Shown: positions 48,040 through 58,988 of the stretch, piece after piece
Layout: each line of letters begins with the position of its first letter
Numbering within the stretch: the stretch's first letter is position 1
Origin: Nelumbo lutea
Lineage: Eukaryota; Streptophyta; Magnoliopsida; Proteales; Nelumbonaceae
Assembly (NCBI GenBank): GCA_022828595.1
Contig: JAKGHH010000005.1
Span: 24,440,193-24,504,192 of the forward strand
Length of the DNA stretch: 64,000 nucleotides
Direction: 5' to 3'
Notes under the pieces: generated by a model
Databases searched by the model: none
What the model saw: the letters and a program-made list of their open reading frames with translations, nothing else
Told to the model about the DNA's origin: nothing
Position numbers and translations under genes: made by a program

Positions 48040-50190
48040 AGCATGTGCATTAATTAGGCAAAAGGATAAAATTGGCAAATCTAAAAAATAAGAAGATTCT
48101 TGAAAATCTTATATATATATATATATATTAATACGAATGGGGTGGTCTCCTCTTTCACCAAATGGCAGTAATTTAATTACCGATTATAATTACTAACCAT
48201 TATTGATTATAATTACTAACTGTTATTGACTATAAATGCCAAACCCGATTTTATTTATAAACCCAATTTAGATAAATACTGTTATCTATTTATTTTCACC
48301 CGGTTTTAATAATTACTGATTATTAAAATAATTTAATAATATATAATTAGTGATTATAATTAATAATTACTGTTATTATAAACATTGTTAATAAATAGAT
48401 ATTTACTGTAATTTTACTTTAAATTAAAGTTATAAGTATTGTTCTTAATAAATACTGTTAACAAATTTAGTAATTATTGTTATATTAAAAATAATTAAAA
48501 TTTTTATTAAAAATAGTGTTGTTGATTATTTAATAAAATATTATAATTACTGATTATTACTAAGTACTGTTAATTTAATTTAATTTTGGTAATTATTAAT
48601 TTAATGAATATCGTTAATAAATCCTATTCATAAATTTAATAATTATTGTTATATTAAAAATAACTAAATAATATTATTAAAACTATCATTACTGATTATT
48701 TAACAAAATATTATAATTGCTTACTATTATTGATAAATGTTGTTAATAATTAAATATTTAATAAATAATGTTAACAAAAATCAGCAAAAATAATGTTTGT
48801 CATTTGCTTATTGAATTTCTTTCGTTTAAATTTTTGGGCTTTGTGCTTTGAAGATTGTTACATAATGTTAGTTAAAAATGCTATTTGCATTTAGCTTAAT
48901 GAATTACATCAAAGTTCTAACACAGGCCAATATGCTTTGTGTCGGTGCTTTATTTTATATTTTACTTACTTTTTTCGAAATTGGTTCAGAGGGACCAATT
49001 TAAGGCCTAGCTACCCTCTAAACCAGTGGCTGACCCGATACAACCCCTATAGGGGCGTATCAACGGGAAGCCACTGGCATGATACGTATCGGCTGATATA
49101 GGCTGATACGTGTCGATACTTTGAACCTTGAATTGCTTTGGTTTACATTTATAGATTTTGTGCTTTGAAGATTGTTACAAATTGTAAGTTAAAAATATTG
49201 CTATTTGATTTTTTTTTTTAAATTTGATAATTGTTATACCTAAAATTGCCAAATAATGTAACAATACAATTGTCAAATAATTATAAAAATTATCAAATAC
49301 AAATTAAAAGAAATTACCTTTAATAGACATAAATTACCAATATTTATAAAAAAAATACTAAAAATAAATCAAAAGAAATTATCAAAAATTGGTAGACTTT
49401 AGGATGACAATTTCTTGAAATTATCAAATAATATAATCCTAAATACATTAAAATAATTTGCCAAAAATTATCATAAATTAGTAGAAATATCCAAAAATAG
49501 CCACTAAATTCCATAAAATTGATAAATTAATAGATTTAGCAATAAACTATTATATAATAAATATAATACATTAGTATATATTTACCAAGAAATTAGTATA
49601 TAATAGAAATTACCATAAATTAGTAGAAATTATATAATATAGAACTAATTTCCACTAATTGACCAAAAAACTATCATATAATAAATATAATACATTAGTA
49701 TATATTTACCTAGAAATTAGTAATAGAAATTACCAGAAATTAGTAGAAATTATATAATAGAACTAATTTACACTAATTGACCAATAAACTATCATATAAT
49801 AAGTATATATTGATCAATAATTCTCATAAATTAGTATAATAGAAATTACCAAAAATTAGTAGAACTTAGCCAAAAATAACTACTAATTTCCATAAAATAT
49901 TATATTTACCAAAAATTATCATAAATTATTATATAATAGAAATTACAAAAAATTAGTAGAACTTAGGGAAAAATAACCATTAATTTCTATAAAATATGAT
50001 AAAATAGATGAAATTAGTATAACTTTGTAAAAATAACCATTAAATTCCAAAAACTAGTAGAACTTAGGATGATAATTACTTCAAATTATCAAATAATATG
50101 AACCTAAATAAATTACAAAAATTTGATAATTTGTCAAAAATTGCATTTCTTTTTCCTGTGCATTGCACGAGTCTCCACTAGTTTAACTTT
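48040..50190. repeat. Very AT-rich region, possibly one non-autonomous element
   Basis: Composed of dispersed TAATTACTGTTATTAA and AAATTAGTAGAAATTA motifs with no gene. The right end CCTGTGCATTGCACGAGTC and, weakly, the left GAGCATGTGCATTAATTAGG resemble inverted transposon ends. 48960-49130 carries a different, GC-richer piece with GATACGTATCGGCTGATA repeats. Confidence 0.45.
49545..49870. repeat. About 120-bp tandem repeat, 2-3 units
   Basis: TAGTAGAAATTATATAATA recurs at 49621 and 49741 (period 120), with shared AACTATCATATAATAA and CATTAGTATATATTTACC blocks. Confidence 0.75.
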
Positions 50191-50537
50191 AAATAAACTA
50201 TAAATAGGGACCCATACCCATATGGGGACTCATTAATAAATTATTAATAAGAACTCATTTACATCATATTCCTTTAACATATTATAGAGGAGAAAAGACC
50301 TAGATTCTCTCTCTCTCTCCTCCCTTCTTCTACTTTCATTGACCTCTACAACCATTGCCATTCCTTAGGACTTTCAAAGTTAGACCACTATCACCGTCTT
50401 ATCAGAGCCAATTGGATTATATAGAATCTCTGGTTAGCATCTTTGATCTATAAGGGGATGAATGATGAATTTCACTACCTATTTGAATCGAGGTTCAACA
50501 ACCAAACTTCACTACAGATCGGTGTTCAATAGCTAAG

Positions 50538-50541
<4 letters not shown>

Positions 50542-50574
<33 letters not shown>
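50542..50574 (+). repeat. (CA)n microsatellite
   Basis: About 16 CA units, with a smaller CA run at 50629-50638 in a repeated TTCACACACACAC context. Confidence 0.9.
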
Positions 50575-50578
<4 letters not shown>

Positions 50579-51536
50579 AACACACTTTTCTACTCACTAC
50601 AGATCGATGCTCATCAACTAAGCTTCACACACACACACTTTGCCACTGAGGATCATTGTTTATACTTTTGTTAGCACCCGATTTTTGCTTAGTCCTTTCT
50701 TTGACCCATATCCTACATTCCGGATGCCCGATCAGACCACGCCAGTCACTTTAAAACATGCCAAAAGTCTAAGAAACCAAATTTTAGCCCAATTGCCCAT
50801 AAATTCACCGTTAAATCTACATGATTCCCTTTCGATGGCCTTGACTATGCCACATCACCATACTTGATCCCCAATCAAACTCCATCACGTGAAACAAAAT
50901 CCTCAAACAACTAATCATGCAGAATCTCAACCCTAAATTCCCAGATTTAACTAATCATCCATTAGAGATTCCATTTCGACGCATATAACACCATGATGCT
51001 AAAACCTATGATCTGCACATGCGTAACACGATCAAACCCTTCCAACAGCCTCATAAGCCCAATCCATACCTACCCACCAAGTTTTATCCCAAAATTCCTT
51101 TGTTTGACCCGACATTAAGCCTAGATTCTGTTTTAACGAATCTTGATTGATCAAAAGCTCACCTGTCACAAATATCCATCATCCAAGCCTTATTTGACCA
51201 ATCAGACCCCACCACCATGTTCAAAGACCCAACAAACCCCATCACATCAAATTTCACGACCAAACACTTCCATTTGACCATTGAAAAAGTAAGATTCCAT
51301 TTTGAACCCTTTCATTGATTGGAAAACCATAAGCTAAGACCATGATCTGAACTAAATCAGTTAATCCACACGTCTGATCAAAGATCCATCACTTCCATCA
51401 GATTCGGGATGTTAGAAAAAGCCTACCCACCAAATTTCGTTCCAAAATTCCCCCGTTTGACTCTTCGTCAAACAAAGAATCTATTTAAGCAAATCTTATT
51501 AATCCGAACTTGTCAGACCTAGATCTCAATGATCCC

Positions 51537-51840
51537 GACCCAATTTGTTTGGTCAGACCTCACCACTGTGTTCAGAGACCCAAAAAACTCCAGCATGACA
51601 AATTTCATGACCAAATTCATCTGTTTGACCGTTAAACTAGGGAGTTACCTTTTTGACGCACCAGATTGAATCACCACACCAGCTAACCGACCCAATTTGT
51701 TTGGTCAGACCTCACCACTGTGTTCAGAGACCCAAAAAACTCCAGCATGACAAATTTCATGACCAAATTCATCTGTTTGACCGTTAAACTAGGGAGTTAC
51801 CTTTTTGACGCACCAGATTGAATCACCACATCAGCTAACC
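51537..51840 (+). repeat. 152-bp tandem duplication inside the LTR
   Basis: GACCCAATTTGTTTGGTCAG starts two consecutive units at 51537 and 51689 that are almost identical (CACACCAGC against CACATCAGC near the end). This indicates a recent duplication. Confidence 0.92.
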
Positions 51841-52230
51841 AACCTGGCATCTTAAGTGGAAGGGAACTGACATTGGATCCTTACTTAACCCCATTTGAGC
51901 CTAATAGGCTTAAAGATCTCAAAATACCAAATAAGCCCCCACTTAAAACTAAGAAAGGACAAAACTTTTTTTAAAAGTTCATATAATTTATGTTTTTTGC
52001 CACTGTTAGCCCCAAAAAAGAGGCCGCAAAATCTGGCACGGCCCAATCCCTCATCAGATGCATGAAACCCATAAGAAACCACCCAAAATCGAGAAGATTT
52101 GTTGCACAAAGGAAGGGTCAACTGCAGGCCCTTCTCTCTCAAAATCCTTGCCTATTTTAGTGAAAAAACTCTACTGAATCACAGACACTGTAGCTAGACG
52201 AGTTTCAAACCCATCTCCCTCCATTTTCCC

Positions 52231-52240
52231 TATAAATAGA
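52231..52240 (+). promoter_or_regulatory. LTR TATA box
   Basis: TATAAATAGA in a C-rich context within the long LTR. It would set the start of the element's RNA. Confidence 0.7.
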
Positions 52241-52960
52241 GGCCCGGATCGAGCTTGAAAGATGGGAAGGAGAGTTTCCCAACTTCTGTAACCCACCTAT
52301 TATGCTTGAAATCCCAAAATCCCTAAAGCCAAGCTCAAGCCTCATTCCCTGTTTTCCAACTTAATACCAGAAATGCTCAGCCTAGCTCCCGCCTTTCTCA
52401 AGTTTCATTTGAAGACGTTTTAGTTGCTAGAAAGTTTGTTTCAAGGTCATATACAAGAGGTAAGCCTCTCATTCCCCCATCTCTCTAATTTAGTTTAGTT
52501 TCAAATTGCTTAAAATCCTTAAATTCTGATAAATTTGCATTCCCAGTTTCCTCCAAATTGATAAAAAGAGGTAAAAAGGCGAAGGTCTCAGGGAAACCAA
52601 TACCTAAGGCCTGATGACATCACCTCAAATCAATTCTAGGCAAAGTTGGGAATGTTTTTGCCAGATTTCAGGAGATTTTGAGCAATCCCATTAATTGATG
52701 TTTTGTCAGAATTTGAGCCTGAACTACTCCCGCAGTGGGTTGCTATAGCAGTTTGGAGAGAAGGGTGCCTAATACCTTCCCTCTCTCAATCTTTGGAACC
52801 CAAAGCCTTTTAGTTTAGTGTCTTTCTTTGGTGGAGAACGGTGTCACTATCAAGGCAAGTAAACCGTTTTTCGAATCTAAAAATGAAAGCCCATTTCCTC
52901 TAAAAAGTGGGTGGCAACTCCATCTCTTTCAGCCAGCCATGAGCTTCCTAGAGCTCACAG

Positions 52961-52980
52961 TTGGCGACTCTGTTGAGGAC
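52961..52980 (+). promoter_or_regulatory. Primer-binding-site motif of the plus gypsy element
   Basis: TTGGCGACTCTGTTGAGGAC follows the LTR end by one base. Versions of TGGCGACTCxxCTGGGGA recur after LTRs of large plant gypsy elements; the priming tRNA is not identified here. Confidence 0.7.
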
Positions 52981-53249
52981 TTTTAAGAACCTTTGTGGGG
53001 AGACATTTGGGCTCAAATTCACACTTAGTTGTTATGCGCTTTAAGGCTTAAAAGTTTAAAAGTGGTTGGTTTGCTATTCAGAATTGCACCTCAAGAAGGC
53101 TGAGTATGATAGACCTTCCCAACGCAATTCAAAACCACGTTTTAACATTCTCTGGCGCAGGTAACCTTCTCCTTGTACACTCAAAACCATCATTGGGCCA
53201 AATCGTGCCTAAAACTTCACCAAGAACCATATCTTTATCGTAATTTGGT

Positions 53250-53770
53250 ACAACCCCATCACAACCCAAAAGCTCATCGCAACCTAGAACCTCATCACAA
53301 CTCAGAACTTCACCCAGAGGTTCATCACAACTCAAAATCTCATCGCAACCTAGAACCTCATCACAACCCAGAAGCTCATTGCAAACCAGAAGCTCATCAC
53401 AACCTAGAACTTCATCACTACACAGAAGCTCATCGCAACCCGCAACCCAGAAGCTCATCACAACCCAGAACTTCATCGCAACCCAAAACCTCATCGCAAC
53501 TCAAATCCTCATCGCAACCCAGAAGCTCATCACAACCCAAAACTTCATTGCAACTCAGAAGCTGATCGCAACCCAGAGCTTCATCGCAACCCAAAACGTC
53601 ATTGCAACTCAGAAGCTCATCGCAATCTAGAACCTTATCGCAACCCAGAAGCTCATTGCAACCTAGAACTTCATTGCAACCCAGAAGATCATCACAACCT
53701 AGAACCTCATCGCAACTCAGAAGCTAATCGCAACCTAGAAGTTCATCGCAACTCAACCCAATCTCATCAT
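53250..53770 (+). repeat. 18-bp minisatellite in the gypsy leader
   Basis: About 25-28 tandem variants of CAGAAGCTCATCGCAACC. The 18-bp period is a multiple of three, so both strands are open over long stretches (LGCDELLGCDEVL-like on the minus strand); these are not genes. Confidence 0.93.
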
Positions 53771-56673
53771 AACCCAGGAGCCCAAAACCGCAAATCATTT
53801 CAATCTCATTGCAAATAAGAACCTACTCATTGCACCTTAGAACTTGATCATCACCTTGGAACCTACCCATCGCATCGTATTTTAGTCTTATCGCACCCAT
53901 TTACCCTTCCCATGCCCTATTATTGCATCACGCCCTTTGTCGTAGTGCACTGAATGTCTACCGCAACTAGCCTTTAGTATAGCCCTTGTTTTTCCCTTTT
54001 TGTTTTTTTTTTGTTTTCTTTTTTTGTTCCCCCCTTCTTTCCCTCTAGTAATCTCTTAAAGTTTACAGTTTTCTCTTCCTTTGTAACTGAATATGATTAG
54101 CTTAGTTTTGGGTACCAGTAAATAGCATTTGTTCCTTGTTCTTTCCTTCTTTTTGTTTTAGTTAAAAAGCATCAAGAGAACTTAGCTTCTATTAGATCCC
54201 CAAATATGACTACTTGAAAACTTGTAGGATTGTTTGCAAACATAAATATGTGGCTACATTTCCCCTTTTTTTATTTTGTTGCTTTCATATTCAATTTTCT
54301 TGCATGCTTGAACACACATAGTTATACACATTCTCATGTAAATAAAATTAGAATCCTATTTCATCTATTAGAGGAAAGATAGTAGGTGTGTGCCCCTAGA
54401 TTTTGGTCCTTAAAGGTTCCACCAAAGACCTTCAAACTAGCCACAAACCAAAGAAGTCCACTTCTCCATGGGTGGAGGTTTTAAGGCTAACAACCTTGTT
54501 GGAACCTCAGAGTCTAGAACTCTCCAACAACTTCTTGCATTGAATTTAGAGTACCCATACATAGGAGCCTTAGATGGAAGTAGGATAGGAGGACCTTAGC
54601 ATAATTAGGACCAGGACACTACAAGTGTTTCACTATGTGGTTGCCATCCTTGGAAGTAAGATCAAAGTAAACCTTAAATCCCTTAAAAAGAAAATCCTAA
54701 TATAAGAAAACATCAAAGTGCCCTTTAAACTATCAATGTTACACCCAAAATCAAAGTCTAAAAACTCAAACCAAATCTGAAATCTTAAAGCTCCCATTTG
54801 AAATACTTAAAAGCCTATCTTTCCACTCAAGGTTGCTGTTCTTAAGGCTAAGTAGATGCATGCTCGTATGAGCTTAACTCTTGAGAAGTATCATCAAAAG
54901 GCCATTTTGACTTCTACTATTGTTCATCCTATGCTCATCTCAAGGCTAAGTTGATGCATGACTCTATGAGCTCTACTCTTGAGAAGTAGCATCAAAAAGC
55001 CATTTCACTTTTACTATTGTTCATCATATGCCCATCTTAAGGATAAGTAAATGCATGACTTTGTATTCTGCTTGATTGAAAGTGTTGATATATTAGGTGA
55101 CACTAATCTAGTTAGATTATGATGTTTTCTTTGACTGGTAGTGTTTTCATCCTACAACACGTGTGAAGGTTCCAGACATGGGCCTAAGTTAGTAATGGGT
55201 CCTTGGTCAGACCGCTTCATGCTTGAACAAAGGGAGTTTTTCTTAAAGTTCTAATGTACCTGGAAGTTGTGTGGCCATAGATTTGGGCCTATGCCTGAGA
55301 TGGGCTGGGGGTTGGCCCATGGTGGGTCAAGTAGTTCTGAAAAATTGTGAGGCCCTTCAATTGAGCCAAGGACAAATGTGGGCTTAAGTCTAGCCCATGG
55401 TGGATCCAGTTAATCAAGTTGTTGCGATAAATTGGGAGGTCCTAGATTAGGGTGGAGGTCAAATGTGGGCTTAAGACTAGCCCATGGAGCATCAATGTTC
55501 AGATTACCCGGAGTTGGGTTAGGAAGCAGGCAACCTTGCTCAGGTAGTTATAGGGAGTCTTAATGCCTCAGACTTGGGCCTTGACCAAAGATGGACTTGG
55601 GTGTCATCCATGGTGGGTCAAGAGGTTTGAGAGGCATACCTTGTTGGTGACCCAAGAGTTTTACCTTGATGTCTGGGTTAATGACAAGATCTGAATCAGT
55701 CCAGCCTAGGAGAAGCTTGATTTGCTTAATTTCTTATAGGAGGTATAGGGTTATTTCTTCTGCATTTAAGTCATAAATGGGCTCAAGATCAGACTGATCC
55801 AAGTCATGGCTAGCCCATTTTGCATGATGGGTTCCATGTTGCATCTTTAGACTCAACTTGTTAGTTACCCTCAAGTGAGGCCGATCAGGGCCATGGTTAA
55901 CTTGATCTTGGTATTTCCTACCTTCTAATTTTGTGCCAATGGTGGGGTTTTGGTCAACCCAATTTTGACTTCTCTTACCTTGTCGCTCTGCTAATCTTTT
56001 ATTTCTATGACGAGGCTAGGCTCTAGATTATTCTGTTGAGGTTCTTGATTTACCTACCTGTGTCATGCCAGTCTTCTTTGTTTGTGTTTGAGATGGGCTC
56101 TAGGTCAGCTTGCTTTTGCTCTAGCTTTTCCTGCCTAGCACCATGCCAGTTTTCTGATAAAGTGATGGGGTCTTGATTGACCTGATTTGAGTCTTGCTCC
56201 AATTTCCACGTACCATGCCATATGTCTATGTCTTGCTTCATACCATGCTAATTTTCTTTACCAAATTCAGAGGTGGCCTACTGAGATTCTATTTGCCCTT
56301 GGTCTAGACCTGTACTAAGATTTTCTTGCCTCCAGTTTGTGGGAATCACTTGAATTCAAGCAATAGAACCTTGTTCTATGTCTACTTGGTCAAATTGCAC
56401 ATTATGTTATTCTTTTTGGACCAGTTCGTTGATGTCTATCTACTTTATGGCCTTGATGAATTGAGTTGGATTGAATGGTTAATCTTCTTCAGTTTTCTGT
56501 TGCATCACAGTGATAATGTGCATTACCATTTTGGGGGGTTCTTCACCTAACCTTTGAATCGACTTGATGAGTTTTGTCAAATCAAAATCCTCATTTTCCT
56601 TGGTTATTGATAACACCTTCATAGACTAGATAGGCCTAATGTACTTGGTGGGATCAAATGGTTGACTCTTTTG
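53771..56673. repeat. Gypsy leader / gag-flank sequence with diverged tandem repeats
   Basis: No clean gene. 54844-55070 has about 2.4 units of a 98-bp repeat (AAGGCTAAGTAGATGCATG at 54844, 54942, 55040). 55180-55880 carries looser repeats of GGGCTTAAGTCTAGCCCATGG type. Minus-strand 56241-56050 has a glutamine-rich repeat (WHGTWKLEQ / WHGARQEKLEQ). The junction between the plus-strand and minus-strand elements must lie in this interval. Confidence 0.55.
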
Positions 56674-58375
56674 CTACATGGTGCTGATCTGATGACTTGG
56701 TAGGGCTTGTTGCAGGTTTGTTGGGCCTTGAGGATCAATTTGATGTTGGTCTTCTAGAGCTTGGATCAGTTTATTCTCACAGATTGCTTGTCGAGGTTGA
56801 CTGTTAGGAGGTGATGCACTATAGATTGTTGCTTGAGTTCGAAGCTCACTCCCGAGATGGTCCACCTCAATTTCTAATGACTTGACATCTGTGATTTTCT
56901 CATTGTCAGCTGATATGTCAATTGCTGGTGATACCTCGATGGTGGATGCATTATCGACTATCAGAGAATCTTCCACTTGGCAACCTGCACAAACTAGGGC
57001 TTGAAAAGTAGGATGATAAGTCAAGGTCAATCTCCTAAAGTATTCTTTATTCAAGCTCCTTAAGACCATTGAAATTTGGCCCTCCTCACTAGGCCTCTTA
57101 AGGACTTGGGCTGCCTGGGCCCTCCACCTAGCTATGAAGTCTATGAATGATTCTTCTGGTCCTTACTTGACCAATTCTAGTTTGCGCCTTAACGATAGGA
57201 TGTTTATGTTAGACGAGAAGTGGTTGACAAATGCGTCAACTAGACTTGGCCAAGTCTTCACTAGGTTAGGATTGGTATTCGTTAACCAAGTTGCAGCATG
57301 TCTAGTTAGGCTCCTTAAGAATGATTTGGCTAGAAGCTCATTAGTCAAGCCCATGGGCCTTAGTATTTGTTGATACATTCTGATGTGGGCCCTTGGGCAT
57401 CTTGTCCCATCATATTTTTCCATGTTAGGCCACTTAATTCTTGGAGGTAGCCTATGTCCAATAGTCAAGTCAAGGTCTGCTAAGTCAACATTGTTGCCTT
57501 GCAACTTGCTTAGCCTTTGCTCTATGCGGTCTAACCGTTGGTCCAACCTTGGGTTGATTGGGGTCACGGTCAAGAAGGTTGCCCCTTGCATGGAATTTTG
57601 GGTTGATGGATGTGTTGGAGCAGAGGACCAGGGTGTTTGGATCTGGATTGGTTAGGCTATTGTTGCCCCTTGTATTGGGACTTGGGCTTGATTGAACTAG
57701 ACTGGCATTGGTGAGGGATGGGTTGGACAAGAATACCCTTGGATGGGTTGCATTGAAATTGTGGCTCATGATGGCCGGGCTTGCCTTGGATGGCCTTGAA
57801 TGGGCTGAATTGACATTGATGGGGCTTGGGAAAGTTGAATTTGACTGTATTGCCCTTGATTGGGCTGAGTTGGGGTCCATGATGGTTGAGCTTACGTATT
57901 TTGCCCCTGGTTGGGCTGAACTGGCATAGATGTGGCCCACAATGATTGGCTCTGATTGTACTGCCCTTGGTTGAACTGGACTGGTATAAATGTGGCCCAT
58001 GATGGTTAGACTTGAGTGATTTGACCCTGGTTTGGCAGAATTGGCATGGATGAGGTCCATGATGGCTGGGATTGAGTGATTTGCCCTTGGTTGGGCTGAA
58101 TTGAAAAGCATGGGGACCATGAAGTGTGGGCTTGGTTGTATAGCCCTTGGTTGGGTTGAACTGGCATAGATGTGGCCCACAATGGTTGGGCCTGAATGCT
58201 TTACCCTTGATTGGGCTAGGCCTGATCATTGGGTCGGAGCTGTTTAACTTCTTTCTTGAATAGATCTATTTGAGTTTGCAATTTTTCCATATGGTTCTGG
58301 TACATCTGTTCAATAATCCTTAGGTATTGTGAGAAGTCCATACTTGGGTTAGGTTGACCTTGGGTTGTAATCATG
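56674..58375 (-). pseudogene. Degenerate gypsy gag with 20-aa repeat region
   Basis: Minus strand. The N-terminus starts near 58375 (MITTQGQPNPSMDFSQYLRI, then a coiled-coil-like KLQTQIDLFKKEVKQL) and meets a stop near 58221. 58180-57700 is a 60-bp tandem repeat. 57591-57163 holds the gag core: RLDRIEQRLSKLQ, then IKWPNMEKYDGTRCPRAHIR, HAATWLTNTN and WPSLVDAFVNHFSS. 57069-56674 continues with YFRRLTLTYHPTFQALVCAG. Frames change between parts, so it is broken. No protease or RT is seen. Confidence 0.85.
57700..58200 (-). repeat. 60-bp tandem repeat coding 20-residue units in two frames
   Basis: About eight units. One minus-strand frame repeats GHIYASSAQPGAKYVSSTI-like 20-mers and another repeats GPHLCQFSPTRGKIRKLNHH-like 20-mers. 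Both stay open because the period is divisible by three and the unit lacks stops. Confidence 0.9.
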
Positions 58376-58962
58376 GTTTCAGGTTGTGTAGGCTTTTATT
58401 TGAAAGAAAAGGAAGAATTGTACTTGAGTGCACCCGCAACTGCTCCTACCTGCTTGCTTAAGCAATGACAAAAACAAGAATACAAATGCAACAAAAAGAA
58501 AGATGCTAGACAACAAGAACTAAGTGCAAGTAAAAGGCAAATGCAAATAAGTACCAATGAACTAAAATGCCTAGTTGGAACTCCTAAGGGTAGTTGCTAG
58601 GGCTCTACATGCAATGGCTTGGGTTTGTTTCTATAGGCTCCTAAGGGGCGTAGGGGAACCTTAGTCGGGTCGTGGTGCCCATATACCTCAAGACAAGTCT
58701 TGGATACGTTGTTGAGGCCTCACTACATTTATCCAGAGCACCAACCTTATTCAAGTGGTGGGTGGATATGCCGGAGGTAAGAGAGAAGGTCTACTTCTTT
58801 CTAGGATAGTTATCCTTAAGCAATCATACCAAGAACCACCTATAGTTGAATCGGAAAGACAAAATGCAATGAAACATGAGTGATGTGTGTGTAGCATGTG
58901 TGAAAGCCCAAAACTAATTAAATAATCCTTGGAAATTGGTTTTTTGAGTTAGGTCCTCTTAG
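58376..58962 (-). other. Leader of the minus-strand gypsy element
   Basis: Lies between the primer-site motif and the first gag methionine. No domain seen. Confidence 0.5.
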
Positions 58963-58966
58963 AATA

Positions 58967-58984
58967 TCCCTAGTGGAGTCGCCA
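58967..58984 (-). promoter_or_regulatory. Primer-binding-site motif of the minus gypsy element
   Basis: Minus strand TGGCGACTCCACTAGGGA. A second GTGGCGACTCCAAAC lies within the LTR end (near 59030-59044), as is usual in this type of element. Confidence 0.7.
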
Positions 58985-58988
58985 TCTA

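Larger units (their letters stand above)
50669..52959 (+). mobile_element. 5' LTR of a plus-strand gypsy element (2291 bp)
   Basis: Starts TGTTAGCACCCGATTTTTGC and ends GAGCTCACA, immediately before a primer-site motif TTGGCGACTCTGTTGAGGA. The TATA box TATAAATAGA is at 52231. GGGTGCCTAATACCTTCCC near 52764 is shared in form with the minus-strand LTR at 58989-61435. LTR length and primer motif fit large plant gypsy elements; the lineage is inferred only. Confidence 0.8.

Noticed and set aside
53129..53630. Long open frames on both strands with CDELLGCDEVL-like and SSSQPRTSSQP-like repeats
   Set aside because: They follow from an 18-bp tandem repeat without stops. No start context, splice sites or domain support a protein.
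53250..53770. CRISPR-like array (short regular repeats)
   Set aside because: The units are contiguous without unique spacers, in a plant retroelement leader, so it is a minisatellite.
57708..57929. Plus-strand open frame over the 60-bp repeat
   Set aside because: It is a shadow of the repeat within the minus-strand gag remnant.
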